Assembly: GCF_900460065.1 (NCBI RefSeq)
Contig: NZ_UAVD01000027.1
Span: forward strand, 1-64,000
Source: Streptomyces griseus
GTDB lineage: Bacteria; Actinomycetota; Actinomycetes; Streptomycetales; Streptomycetaceae
Reading direction: 5' to 3'
DNA length: 64,000 nt
The notes under the pieces were generated by a model. It worked only from the letters and a program-made list of their open reading frames with translations, was not told the origin of the DNA and did no database searches. Made by a program: the position numbers and the translations under genes. This document shows, piece after piece, positions 53,160 through 61,718 of this stretch (positions within the stretch are counted from its first letter, which is position 1; each line of letters starts with the position of its first letter).

Positions 53160-54353
53160 ATGACGGAACTGCCTCGGATCGTCAGCGTCGACGACCATGT
53201 GATCGAGCCCGCACACCTCTTCTCCACCTGGCTGCCCGCGAAGTACCGCGAGCGCGGACCCCAGCCGCTCACCGCGGGCATCGGGGAGCTGGCGTACACG
53301 GGCGGGAAGTACGTCATCACGATGGACCCGGACGGGCCGCCCACCGACTGGTGGATCTACGAGGATCTGAGGTTCCCGTACAAGCGGAACATCGCCGCCG
53401 TCGGCTTCGACCGCGACGACATGACGCTGGAGGGCATCACCCGGGCCGAGATGCGGCCCGGCTGCTGGGATCCGGCCGAGCGCCTCAAGGACATGGACCT
53501 CAACCACGTCGAGGCCTCCCTCTGCTTCCCGACCTTCCCGCGCTTCTGCGGGCAGACCTTCGCCGAGGCGCACGACAAGGAGGTCGCCCTGGCCTGTGTG
53601 CGCGCCTACAACGACTGGATGGTCGAGGAGTGGTGCGGCGACAGCGGCGGCCGGCTGATCCCGCTCTGCATCATCCCGCTCTGGGACATCGGCCTCGCGG
53701 TCGCGGAGGTCAAGCGGAACGCGGCGAGGGGCGTCCGCGCGGTCACCTTCTCCGAGATCCCCACCTACCTCGGGCTCCCCTCCATCCACACCGGCTACTG
53801 GGACCCGTTCTTCGCCGTCTGCCAGGAGACCGGCACCGTCGTCAACATGCACATCGGCTCGAGCTCCCAGATGCCCGCCGCCTCCCCGGACGCCCCGCCC
53901 GCCGTGCAGGCCTCGCTCTCCTTCAACAACGCGATGGCCTCGATGATGGACTTCCTCTTCAGCGGGGTCCTGGTGAAGTTCCCGACGCTCAAACTCGCCT
54001 ACAGCGAGGGTCAGATGGGCTGGATCCCGTACGCCCTGGAGCGCGCCGACGACGTGTGGGAGGAGCACCGGGCCTGGGGCGGGGTGCGCGACCTGATCCC
54101 CGAACCGCCCTCCACGTACTACTACCGGCAGATGTTCTGCTGCTTCTTCCGCGACAAGCACGGCATCTCCGCCCTCGACGTCGTCGGCCGCGACAACGCC
54201 ACCTTCGAGACCGACTACCCGCACGTGGACTCGACCTTCCCGCACACCAAGGAGGTCGCCCTCGACCACGTCAAGGGACTGGACGCGGAGACCGTCCACA
54301 AACTGATGCGCGGAAACGCGATCCGGATGCTCGGCCTGGACCTGGACAAGTAG
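53160..54353 (+). CDS. Amidohydrolase-family (ACMSD-like) metal enzyme
   Basis: 397-aa TIM-barrel amidohydrolase_2 family. N-terminal metal motif VDDHVIEPAHLF, later VNMHIG, a Tyr/Cys-rich YYYRQMFCCFF and the C-terminal ETDYPHVDSTFPHT with metal Asp/His. Such enzymes in actinobacterial degradation clusters act as decarboxylases or C-C/C-O hydrolases on cyclic acids. ATG 53160 with GGAGGGG. First gene of a three-gene operon with two acyl-CoA dehydrogenases. Confidence 0.9.
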   Translation: MTELPRIVSVDDHVIEPAHLFSTWLPAKYRERGPQPLTAGIGELAYTGGKYVITMDPDGPPTDWWIYEDLRFPYKRNIAAVGFDRDDMTLEGITRAEMRPGCWDPAERLKDMDLNHVEASLCFPTFPRFCGQTFAEAHDKEVALACVRAYNDWMVEEWCGDSGGRLIPLCIIPLWDIGLAVAEVKRNAARGVRAVTFSEIPTYLGLPSIHTGYWDPFFAVCQETGTVVNMHIGSSSQMPAASPDAPPAVQASLSFNNAMASMMDFLFSGVLVKFPTLKLAYSEGQMGWIPYALERADDVWEEHRAWGGVRDLIPEPPSTYYYRQMFCCFFRDKHGISALDVVGRDNATFETDYPHVDSTFPHTKEVALDHVKGLDAETVHKLMRGNAIRMLGLDLDK

Positions 54354-54365
54354 GCGGGGGCGGCG

Positions 54366-55520
54366 GTGGACCTCGCGTACACGGAGGCCGAGGAGGAGTT
54401 CCGGGGCCGGCTGCGGGAGTGGCTGGCCGCCGTCCTCCCCGGCCTGCCCGCCAAGCCCTCGCCCGACGACTGGCCCGCACGCCGGGCGTACGACACGGCC
54501 TGGCAGCGGATGCTGTACGACGCCGGGTACGCGGGTCTGCACTGGCCGGTGGACGCGGGCGGGCAGGGGGCCACCCCGACGCAGCACCTGATCTTCCTGG
54601 AGGAGACGGAGAAGGCCGGCGCCCCCTACGTCGGGGCGAACTTCGTCGGGCTGCTGCACGCCGGGCCGACGATCGCCGCCGAGGGCACGGCCGGACAGCG
54701 GGCCCGCTGGCTGCCCCCGGTGCTGCGCGGCGACGCGATCTGGTGCCAGGGGTTCAGCGAGCCGGACGCGGGCTCCGACCTGGCCGCCCTGCGGACGCGG
54801 GCGGTGCGCGACGGGGACGACTACGTGGTCACCGGGCAGAAGGTCTGGACCTCGCACGCCGAGGTCGCCGACTGGTGCGAACTGCTGGTGCGGACCGACC
54901 CGGACGCGCCGAAGCACCGGGGCATCAGCTGGCTCGCGATGCCGATGGACGCCCCCGGGATCACGGTCCGGCCGCTGCGGACGCTCGCCGGGTCGACGGA
55001 GTTCGCGGAGGTCTTCCTCGACGAGGTCCGCGTTCCGGTACGCAACCGGGTCGGGGCCGAGAACGACGGCTGGCGGGTCACCATGGTCACCCTCTCCTTC
55101 GAACGCGGCACCGCCTTCGTCGGCGAGGTCGTCGCCTGCCGCCGCACCCTGGACGCGCTGGCCGACGAGGCCCGGCGCACCGGGCGCTGGGACGACCCGG
55201 TGCTGAGGCGGCGGCTCGGGCGGCTGAACGCCGAGCTCCGGGCCCTGTGGCGGCTCACGCAGGCCAACGTGAGCGAGTCGGAGCGCACGGGCGGGGTCCC
55301 CGGCGTCGGCGGCTCGGTCTTCAAGCTGCGCTACTCCGGGGTCCGCCAGGAGCTCTACGAGGCGGCGGCGGAGGTGCTGGGCGCGGACGCCTTCGACGTG
55401 GACCGGGAATGGGTCCTGGACCGGCTGTCCTCCCTCTCGTACACGATCGCCGCGGGCACCTCGCAGATCCAGCGCAACATCGTCGCCGAGCGCATCCTCG
55501 GCCTGCCGAAGGGGCGCTGA
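54366..55520 (+). CDS. Acyl-CoA dehydrogenase (FadE-type), first of a pair
   Basis: 384 aa. Substrate/FAD loop QGFSEPDAGSDLAALRT, KVWTSHAEVADWCELLVRT and the catalytic-end AAGTSQIQRNIVAERILGLP are complete. GTG 54366 lies 13 nt after the amidohydrolase stop. Paired with a shorter dehydrogenase downstream, as in the heteromeric FadE enzymes of actinobacterial steroid side-chain/ring catabolism. Confidence 0.92.
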   Translation: MDLAYTEAEEEFRGRLREWLAAVLPGLPAKPSPDDWPARRAYDTAWQRMLYDAGYAGLHWPVDAGGQGATPTQHLIFLEETEKAGAPYVGANFVGLLHAGPTIAAEGTAGQRARWLPPVLRGDAIWCQGFSEPDAGSDLAALRTRAVRDGDDYVVTGQKVWTSHAEVADWCELLVRTDPDAPKHRGISWLAMPMDAPGITVRPLRTLAGSTEFAEVFLDEVRVPVRNRVGAENDGWRVTMVTLSFERGTAFVGEVVACRRTLDALADEARRTGRWDDPVLRRRLGRLNAELRALWRLTQANVSESERTGGVPGVGGSVFKLRYSGVRQELYEAAAEVLGADAFDVDREWVLDRLSSLSYTIAAGTSQIQRNIVAERILGLPKGR

Positions 55521-55527
55521 GGCCACC

Positions 55528-56523
55528 GTGGACTTCCAGCTCTCGGACGACCAGCGGGCCCTGCGGTCCGGTATGCGCGACCTGCTCGGCGCGGTGTTCG
55601 GCCGGGACCGGCTGCGGGCGGCGGTGGAGCGGGGCGGGACCCTGGACCGCTCGCTCTGGCGGGAGCTCGGCGCGGCCGGCTTCTTCGCGCTCCGGCTGCC
55701 CGAGGAGGCGGGCGGGGTGGGCCTCGGTCTGCCCGAGGCGGTCCTGCTGTTCGAGGAGGCGGGCCGGGCCCTGCTGCCGGGCCCCCTGGTGGCCACGCAC
55801 CTGGCGGCGGGCCTGGTGGAGGGGGCCGCCGAGGGCCGGGCGGTGGTCACGGCCGTGGACGGGGAGCTGCCGGTGGCCCACCTGGCGGAGGCGGACGCGG
55901 TGCTGGTGGGCGCCGACGCCCTCGCCGGGGAGCCGCTGAGGGCCTTCGTCGCCGCCGCCCGGCCCGTACGGTCGATGGACCCGCTCACCCCGCTGCACCG
56001 GGTGGCGGGGCGTACGGCGCCCACGCGGGCGTACTCCGGCGCACTCCACTACGAGGGGGCGCTTCTCACTGCTGCCGAACAACTCGGCAGCGCCACCCGT
56101 ACCACCGAGACCGCCGTTCAACACGCCGGGGACCGACAGCAGTTCGGATCGCCCGTCGGATCGTTCCAGGCGGTCAAACATCTCTGCGCCGACATGCTCG
56201 CCCGCACCGAACCGGCCCGCGCCGCCGTGTACGCGGCGGCCGTGACCAGCGACCCGGTGGAGATCGCGGCGGCCAAGCTCCTCGCCGACGAGGCGGCCGT
56301 GCGCAACGCGCGCGACTGCCTCCAGATCCACGGCGGGATGGGTTTCACCTGGGAGGCAGATGTTCACCTCCACCTGAAACGGGCCTGGCTTCGGGCCGCG
56401 GCCCGGCTCGCCGGAGCCGCCGCGGAGGAGCTCCTGGCCGCCGGTCTGGGGGCCGCGCCGAAGCGTTTCGGCAGCTCGGCGGCGCCCGGTGGAGGGGCCC
56501 CGGAAGCAGGGGCCGGAGGGTGA
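55528..56523 (+). CDS. Acyl-CoA dehydrogenase (FadE-type), second of a pair
   Basis: 331 aa, shorter and divergent. N-terminal FQLSDDQRALRSGMRDLLGA, C-terminal CLQIHGGMGFTWEADVHLHLKR; the middle FAD loop is reduced (VAGRTAPTRAYSG). GTG 55528 has GAGG and is 7 nt after the previous stop. Probably forms an alpha2beta2 enzyme with its neighbour, with each chain supplying only some of the active-site parts (inference from paired FadE families). Confidence 0.9.
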   Translation: MDFQLSDDQRALRSGMRDLLGAVFGRDRLRAAVERGGTLDRSLWRELGAAGFFALRLPEEAGGVGLGLPEAVLLFEEAGRALLPGPLVATHLAAGLVEGAAEGRAVVTAVDGELPVAHLAEADAVLVGADALAGEPLRAFVAAARPVRSMDPLTPLHRVAGRTAPTRAYSGALHYEGALLTAAEQLGSATRTTETAVQHAGDRQQFGSPVGSFQAVKHLCADMLARTEPARAAVYAAAVTSDPVEIAAAKLLADEAAVRNARDCLQIHGGMGFTWEADVHLHLKRAWLRAAARLAGAAAEELLAAGLGAAPKRFGSSAAPGGGAPEAGAGG

Positions 56524-56930
56524 CGCAGCGCAGCCGTCGGGCGTCGGGACCGGCTTGTGTCCTTTGTGCGAATCGTCACCGGGTGGAGTCGGTGTCCGGC
56601 TCGGGTACGCTCCGTGGGATGCGAGTGGTTCTGGAACCGGGCGATCCGGGGGCGGCCTGTGCGGCGGTCCCGGTCCGGGGCGAGGGCTCTCGTCGGAGAT
56701 GTGCCGGGCCTGCCCGAAGAGCGTTTCTCGCGGTCTCTGCGCGCTCCTGTTCGACGTCCCGCAGCGTGCGTCGCACAGTATGCACCACGCGTACTCCTTC
56801 GCGCTGGAATATGCCCGAAGCGCTTGTTGCGGTGACTGTACGTCAACCATGCTGTCGCGTAAGGGAATCACGTTCCGTGACCCTGAGGAGGCGCGAGGCG
56901 ATGTGTCCGCCGGTTCGGATGGTGTGAGCG
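56524..56930. other. Gap upstream of the HATPase gene
   Basis: 407 bp. Bases 56524-56800 show only shadow frames. Near 56820-56880 the base composition drops and probably holds the promoter (TTGTTG/TTGCGG hexamers near 56824, no firm -10). At 56885-56927 a GAGGAGG ribosome site and a short ATG frame lead directly to the HATPase start. Confidence 0.5.
56901..56927 (+). CDS. 8-codon leader frame in phase with the HATPase gene
   Basis: ATG 56901 (9 nt after GAGGAGG) reads MCPPVRMV then TGA (56925-56927). It is in the same reading frame as the HATPase gene, whose GTG is 3 nt further on, so ribosomes ending here can restart at once. The HATPase GTG itself lacks a ribosome site. Confidence 0.4.
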   Translation: MCPPVRMV

Positions 56931-57422
56931 GTGCAGGTGCTTCAGGTTCAGCTGGAGGTCGGTCCGGATCCCGCGGAAGTGGGGCGGGCCCGTAGGTGGG
57001 CGCGGTCGCGTCTGGTCGGTTCCGGGATCGGGGATGACGAGCCTCTCGCCGAGACGCTCATCCTGCTGATTTCGGAGCTGGTCACCAACGCCGTCGTCCA
57101 CACGGGCTGTCCCGCGGTGCTGCGGATGCTTTTCGGCGGGTCCGGGGCGTCCGGCGCGGCCGGGACGGTCCGGGTCGAGGTCGCGGACGCCAGCGACCGC
57201 CCGCCGCTCCAGCGGCACGCGGAGGGCGACGACACGGGCGGCCGGGGCCTGGAGCTGGTGGACGGCCTCGCGGACCGCTGGGGCTGGTTGCCGGAGGGCG
57301 CCGGGAAGCAGATCTGGTGCGAGGTCGACCGGGGCGGCCCGCTGCGGCCGGCCCGGACACCCTCGGGCGTCGGCGGCGAGGTGTGCGAACCGCCCTCCTG
57401 CCTCTTCACCAACCTGGCCTGA
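56931..57422 (+). CDS. RsbW-like ATP-binding (HATPase_c) regulatory protein
   Basis: 163 aa, GHKL ATPase fold of the anti-sigma kinase type. N-box LLISELVTNAVVHTG (about 46-60), G1 EVADASDRPP and GGRGLELVDGLADRWG. No DHp or membrane part. Streptomyces has dozens of such proteins acting on STAS/sigma partners; the STAS gene at 50365 is a possible partner. Ends 158 bp before the convergent cyclase gene. Confidence 0.88.
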   Translation: MQVLQVQLEVGPDPAEVGRARRWARSRLVGSGIGDDEPLAETLILLISELVTNAVVHTGCPAVLRMLFGGSGASGAAGTVRVEVADASDRPPLQRHAEGDDTGGRGLELVDGLADRWGWLPEGAGKQIWCEVDRGGPLRPARTPSGVGGEVCEPPSCLFTNLA

Positions 57423-57580
57423 GCCCGCCTTCCGCCCCCCCCGATCCCGGCGTGCCCCACCCCGCCGGGTTCCGGTCGCCCGGCTCGGCCCCTCCCTTCC
57501 CCCTGCCCGCCCTGCTGCTTCCCGTTCCTTCCTCCCCCGCCCTCTCCCCGGCCCGCCCTCCTCTCGCGGGGTCGGGCGGT

Positions 57581-58507
57581 TCACAGGATCGCCACCGGGG
57601 CCACCGGCGAGCCGGTGGCCCCGGTGAACGGCTCCGGTGACGCGGTGAGCAGGAAGGCGTGCCGGCCCTCCTGCACGCAGGCCTCGGACAGCGCCTCCAG
57701 GTTCCAGTTCTGGCCCTGCGGCATGCCCATCTCGACCAGATGCAGCGCGTGCACCGGCATCCACAGGTCCTCGATCTCCGGCGGGAAGATCTCGAAGGTC
57801 AGGGTGTCGTTGGCGACGGCCGCGACATCCCGGGCGTGGAACCACTCGGGGGTGCGCACCGAGAGCCCCGGCGACGGGTAGCCGTACGCCTGCCGGTCCC
57901 CGGCCAGCGCGAGGCGCATGTGCCCGGTCCGTACGAGCACGATGTCCCCGGCCCGTACGCGTACGCCCCCGAAGTCCTCCGCCGCCGTGAGGTCGTCCGG
58001 CGTCACGGCGTGGTCCCCGGGCAGCCGGTCCGTCCCCCGGGCGCGGGCCACGTCCAGCAGCACCCCGCGCGAGACGAGGTGCTCCACGGTGGCGATCGAG
58101 GAGAACCGGGCCCCGCCGTGGGCGGTGATCGTGTCCGCCGGGCGGCCGTTGTAGATCTTCCCGCTGTGCGAGACATGGGGCAGGGCGTCCCAGTGGGTCG
58201 AGGCCTGGAGCCCCATCGTGACGGCGTCGTCGCTGGTCGCGACGGTGTCGGGGCCGAAGATCTCCTGGTTGATCTGGACCATCGTGTGCAGTGGATTGAT
58301 CCGGCCCGGGATGAGTCCGCTCTGCACCCCGTCCTGCCGGAGCGGCAGTGCGAGCGGTATCCGGCGGCCGGTGCGGACGGTGGCGACCGCCTCGCGCACG
58401 ACGGCGTCGGTGATCAGGTTGAGGGTCCCGATCTCGTCGGCCCCGCCCCAGCGGCCCCAGTTGTTCACGCGCTTCGCGATCTCGTGGAACTCGGCCGGCA
58501 GGGACAT
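57581..58507 (-). CDS. Cyclase-family (kynurenine-formamidase-like) hydrolase
   Basis: 308 aa, PF04199 cyclase fold. Metal motif QASTHWDALPHVSH (about residues 101-114) is the HxxDxxxH variant of the family, and FEIFPPEIEDLWMPVHALHL closes the site. ATG 58507 has AGGAGG upstream. Hydrolyses amide, lactone or ring bonds. Divergent from the SDR operon; they share operator copy 3, so it belongs to the same regulon. Its frame open beyond 58507 is not coding. Confidence 0.9.
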   Translation of the reverse strand: MSLPAEFHEIAKRVNNWGRWGGADEIGTLNLITDAVVREAVATVRTGRRIPLALPLRQDGVQSGLIPGRINPLHTMVQINQEIFGPDTVATSDDAVTMGLQASTHWDALPHVSHSGKIYNGRPADTITAHGGARFSSIATVEHLVSRGVLLDVARARGTDRLPGDHAVTPDDLTAAEDFGGVRVRAGDIVLVRTGHMRLALAGDRQAYGYPSPGLSVRTPEWFHARDVAAVANDTLTFEIFPPEIEDLWMPVHALHLVEMGMPQGQNWNLEALSEACVQEGRHAFLLTASPEPFTGATGSPVAPVAIL

Positions 58508-58553
58508 GGGGACCTCCTGGGTCTTGTGCCGGAGCATCGGACTGCCCATAAAA

Positions 58554-58570
58554 TCTAACGGTCCGTCAGA
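58554..58570. promoter_or_regulatory. 17-bp dyad operator, copy 3
   Basis: TCTAACGG-T-CCGTCAGA, arms 7 of 8 paired, in the 84-bp gap between the cyclase (minus) and SDR (plus) starts, 47 bp and 22 bp from them respectively. Repression of both divergent genes from one site is likely. Confidence 0.72.
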
Positions 58571-58591
58571 AACCGCGGGAAGGGGCCGGGC

Positions 58592-59506
58592 ATGGGGAAC
58601 TTCTTGGCAGGCAGGGTGGTCGCCGTGACGGGGGCAGGCCGGGGCATCGGCCGGGCCGTCGCGCTCGCCGCCGCGGCTCAGGGGGCGCGGGTCGTCGTCA
58701 ACGACTACGGCGTCTCCGTCGAGGGCTCCGAACCGACCAGCGAGGTCGCCAGGGCCGTCGTCAAGGAGATCGAGGCGGCGGGCGGCACGGCGGTCGCGGT
58801 CGGGGACGACATCTCCACGATGGCCGGCGGACAGCGGATCGTGGACACCGCGCTGGCGGAGTACGGCCGGCTCGACGGAGTGGTCTGCGTGGCCGGGATC
58901 CTCCGCGAGCGGATGCTGTTCAACATGTCCGAGGAGGAGTGGGACCCGGTCCTCGCCACCCACTTGAAGGGCACGTTCACGGTCTTCCGGGCCGCCTCGG
59001 CGGTGATGCGGAAGCAGGAGGGCGGGGGCACGCTGATCGGCTTCACCAGCGGCAACCACCAGGGCAGTGTCTCCCAGGCCAACTACAGCGCGGCCAAGGG
59101 CGGGATCATCTCGCTGGTCCGCAGCGCGGCGCTGGGCCTGCACAAGTACGGGGTCACGGCGAACGCCGTCGCGCCGGTCGCCCGGACCCGGATGTCGGCC
59201 GGGGTGCCGATGGAGCTGAAGGAGATCGGGGAGCCGGAGGACGTGGCCGCCCTGGTGGTCTACCTGCTCAGCGAGCGGGCCCGGGCCGAGCGGATCACCG
59301 GGCAGGTGTACACGATCGCGGGCCCGAAGATCGCGGTCTGGGCCCAGCCGCGGGAGTTGCGGGCCGCGTACGGGGAGGGGGCCTGGACCCCGGAACGGAT
59401 CGCTGACTTCCTGCCGGGGACGGTGGGGGTGGACCCGATGCCGATGCTGGCGCGGCTGGAGGAGATGGCGGCGGCGGCCAGGTCGGGGGACCGGCCGAAC
59501 CGGTGA
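58592..59506 (+). CDS. Short-chain dehydrogenase (17beta-HSD4/FabG-like)
   Basis: 304-aa SDR. TGAGRGIGRAVALAAAAQGA (about residues 12-31), catalytic Ser in TSGNHQGSVSQ and YSAAKGG (Tyr-x3-Lys). Length and the C-terminal extension match beta-hydroxyacyl-CoA dehydrogenases of the hydratase/dehydrogenase type in actinobacterial beta-oxidation. ATG 58592 has GGAAGGGG. First gene of SDR-ACAD-ADH. Confidence 0.92.
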   Translation: MGNFLAGRVVAVTGAGRGIGRAVALAAAAQGARVVVNDYGVSVEGSEPTSEVARAVVKEIEAAGGTAVAVGDDISTMAGGQRIVDTALAEYGRLDGVVCVAGILRERMLFNMSEEEWDPVLATHLKGTFTVFRAASAVMRKQEGGGTLIGFTSGNHQGSVSQANYSAAKGGIISLVRSAALGLHKYGVTANAVAPVARTRMSAGVPMELKEIGEPEDVAALVVYLLSERARAERITGQVYTIAGPKIAVWAQPRELRAAYGEGAWTPERIADFLPGTVGVDPMPMLARLEEMAAAARSGDRPNR

Positions 59507-59546
59507 CCGCTTTCGCGGGCAGCGCCCCCAGGAGCAGGAGGAACCC

Positions 59547-60671
59547 ATGGACTTTCGTACCGAGGTGCGCACCTGGCTGGCGGACCACCTCGCCGACCGC
59601 CCCGCCCCCCACCCCCGCGCGTGGGAACGCGAGTTGGGCAGGGCCGGCTGGATCGGCATCGGATGGCCCGGCGAGGACGGCGAGACGTACGGCAACCGTC
59701 GCGCCACCCTCGCCGAACAGGTCGTCTGGGCCGAGGAGTACGCCCGCTCCGGGGCGCCCGCCCGGATGGGCCACATCGGGGAGAACCTGCTCGCCCCGAC
59801 GCTGATCACGTACGGCACCGAGGAGCAGAAGAGGCGCCATGTGCCGCCCGTGGCGCGGGGCGAGACACTGTGGTGCCAGGGGTACAGCGAACCGGGCGCG
59901 GGCTCCGACCTCGCCGGGGTGCGGACCGCCGCCGTGCCGGACGGGACCGGCGGCTACGCCGTGACCGGGCAGAAGATCTGGACCTCGCTCGCCCTGGACG
60001 CCCACTGGTGCTTCGTCCTCGCCCGCACCGACCCCGGCTCCACCCGGCACCAGGGCCTGTCGTTCCTGCTGGTGGAGATGGACCAGCCGGGGCGGATCGA
60101 GGTGCGGCCGATCCGGCAGCTGACCGGTACCAGCGAGTTCAACGAGGTGTTCTTCGACGGTGCGCGGGCCACCGGGACCGTCGGCGGGGAGGGCAACGGC
60201 TGGAGGGTCGCCATGGGTCTCCTCGCCCTGGAGCGCGGGGTGTCCACCCTCGCCCAGCAGATCGGCTTCGGCGAGGAGCTGGAGCGGGTGGTCGCCGCCG
60301 CCGTGGCGAGCGGGGCCGCGAAGGACCCGGTCATCCGGGCCCGGATCGTCCGGCAGTGGGCGGAGCTGGACACGATGCGCCACCACGCCCTGCGCACCCT
60401 GGGCTCCACCGGCGGACCGGGCGCGCCCAGCGTGGCGAAGCTGCTGTGGGGCGGCTGGCACCAGCGGCTCGGCGAACTGGCCGTGCAGGTCGCCGGTGAG
60501 GCGGGGGCCGTCGGCCCGGTGCCCTGGGAGGAGCGGCGGCCGTACGAACTCGACGACGCACAGCACCTGTTCCTCTTCAGCCGGGCCGACACCATCTACG
60601 GCGGCTCCGACGAGATCCAGCGGAACATCATCGCCGAGCGGGTGCTCGGCCTACCGAGGGAGCCCAGATGA
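59547..60671 (+). CDS. Acyl-CoA dehydrogenase (FadE-type)
   Basis: 374 aa. QGYSEPGAGSDLAGVRT, KIWTSLALDAHWCFVLART and the C-terminal YGGSDEIQRNIIAERVLGLP are canonical. ATG 59547 has GGAGGAACCC and lies 40 nt after the SDR stop. Third acyl-CoA dehydrogenase chain in this cluster; may be a homotetramer acting at a different step from the 54-56 kb pair. Overlaps the alcohol dehydrogenase (ATGA). Confidence 0.92.
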   Translation: MDFRTEVRTWLADHLADRPAPHPRAWERELGRAGWIGIGWPGEDGETYGNRRATLAEQVVWAEEYARSGAPARMGHIGENLLAPTLITYGTEEQKRRHVPPVARGETLWCQGYSEPGAGSDLAGVRTAAVPDGTGGYAVTGQKIWTSLALDAHWCFVLARTDPGSTRHQGLSFLLVEMDQPGRIEVRPIRQLTGTSEFNEVFFDGARATGTVGGEGNGWRVAMGLLALERGVSTLAQQIGFGEELERVVAAAVASGAAKDPVIRARIVRQWAELDTMRHHALRTLGSTGGPGAPSVAKLLWGGWHQRLGELAVQVAGEAGAVGPVPWEERRPYELDDAQHLFLFSRADTIYGGSDEIQRNIIAERVLGLPREPR

Positions 60672-61717
60672 GAGGCGTCGTCTTCGACGGCACACGGACC
60701 GAGGTCGTGGACGATCTGGAGATACGGGACCCCGGCCCCGGGGAGGTGCTGGTGGCGGTCACCGCCGCCGGACTCTGCCACAGCGACCTGTCGGTGATCG
60801 ACGGCACGATCCCCTTCCCGGCGCCCGTCGTCCTCGGCCACGAGGGCGCGGGCGTGGTGGAAGCGGTCGGGCCCGGCGTCGGCCACGTGGGGCCCGGCGA
60901 TCACGTCGCGCTCTCCACCCTCGCCAACTGCGGGGCCTGCGCCCAGTGCGACCGGGGGCGGCCGACGATGTGCCGGAAGGCCATCGGGCGGCCGGGGCGG
61001 CCGTTCTCGCGGGGCGGGAAGCCGCTGTTCCAGTTCGCCTCCAACTCCGCGTTCGCGGAACGCACGGTGGTGCGGGCCGTCCAGGCCGTGAAGATCCCGG
61101 ACGACCTGCCCCTCACCTCGGCCGCCCTGATCGGCTGCGGGGTCCTGACCGGCGTCGGGGCCGTCCTCAACCGGGCGAAGGTCGGCCTGGGCGACACCGT
61201 CGTGGTCATCGGCACCGGCGGCATCGGCCTCAACGTGCTCCAGGGCGCCCGGCTGGCCGGCGCGCTCACCGTCGTCGCCGTGGACAGCAACCCGGCGAAG
61301 GAGGCGGTGGCCCGGCAGTTCGGCGCCACGCACTTCCTGACCTCGGCCGACGGCGTGCGCGACATCCTCCCCGACGGCGCCGACCACGCCTTCGAGTGCG
61401 TCGGCCGCACCGAGCTGATCCGGCAGGCGATCGACCTCCTCGACCGGCACGGGCAGGCCGTGCTGCTGGGCGTACCGGCGGTGAGCGCGGAGGCGTCGTT
61501 CCTGGTCTCCTCGATGTACCTGGACAAGTCGATCCTCGGCTGCCGCTACGGCTCCTCGCGCCCGCAGCGCGACATCGCCCGGTACGCGGACCTCTACCGG
61601 GAGGGCCGGCTGCTGCTGGACGAACTGGTCACCGAGACGTATCCGGTGGAGGACTTCGCCAAGGCGGCCGACGACGCGCACCACGGGCGGGTGGCCCGGG
61701 GTGTGCTGGTCTTCTGA
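60668..61717 (+). CDS. Zinc-dependent alcohol dehydrogenase
   Basis: 349-aa MDR-superfamily dehydrogenase. Catalytic zinc: Cys in LCHSDL, His in GHEGAG; structural zinc CGACAQCDRGRPTMC; NAD fold VVIGTGGIGLNVLQ. Resembles class III/mycothiol-type enzymes rather than medium polyol dehydrogenases. Converges with the SRPBCC gene one base away. Oxidises an alcohol or aldehyde intermediate (inferred). Confidence 0.93.
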   Translation: MRGVVFDGTRTEVVDDLEIRDPGPGEVLVAVTAAGLCHSDLSVIDGTIPFPAPVVLGHEGAGVVEAVGPGVGHVGPGDHVALSTLANCGACAQCDRGRPTMCRKAIGRPGRPFSRGGKPLFQFASNSAFAERTVVRAVQAVKIPDDLPLTSAALIGCGVLTGVGAVLNRAKVGLGDTVVVIGTGGIGLNVLQGARLAGALTVVAVDSNPAKEAVARQFGATHFLTSADGVRDILPDGADHAFECVGRTELIRQAIDLLDRHGQAVLLGVPAVSAEASFLVSSMYLDKSILGCRYGSSRPQRDIARYADLYREGRLLLDELVTETYPVEDFAKAADDAHHGRVARGVLVF

Positions 61718-61718
61718 G

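Noticed and set aside
51360..56024. 1554-codon open frame on the minus strand across the ligase and acyl-CoA dehydrogenase genes
   Set aside because: Only the 51407-52978 part has protein-like sequence, and that in another frame; the rest is Arg/Pro/Gly-rich shadow of the real plus-strand genes.
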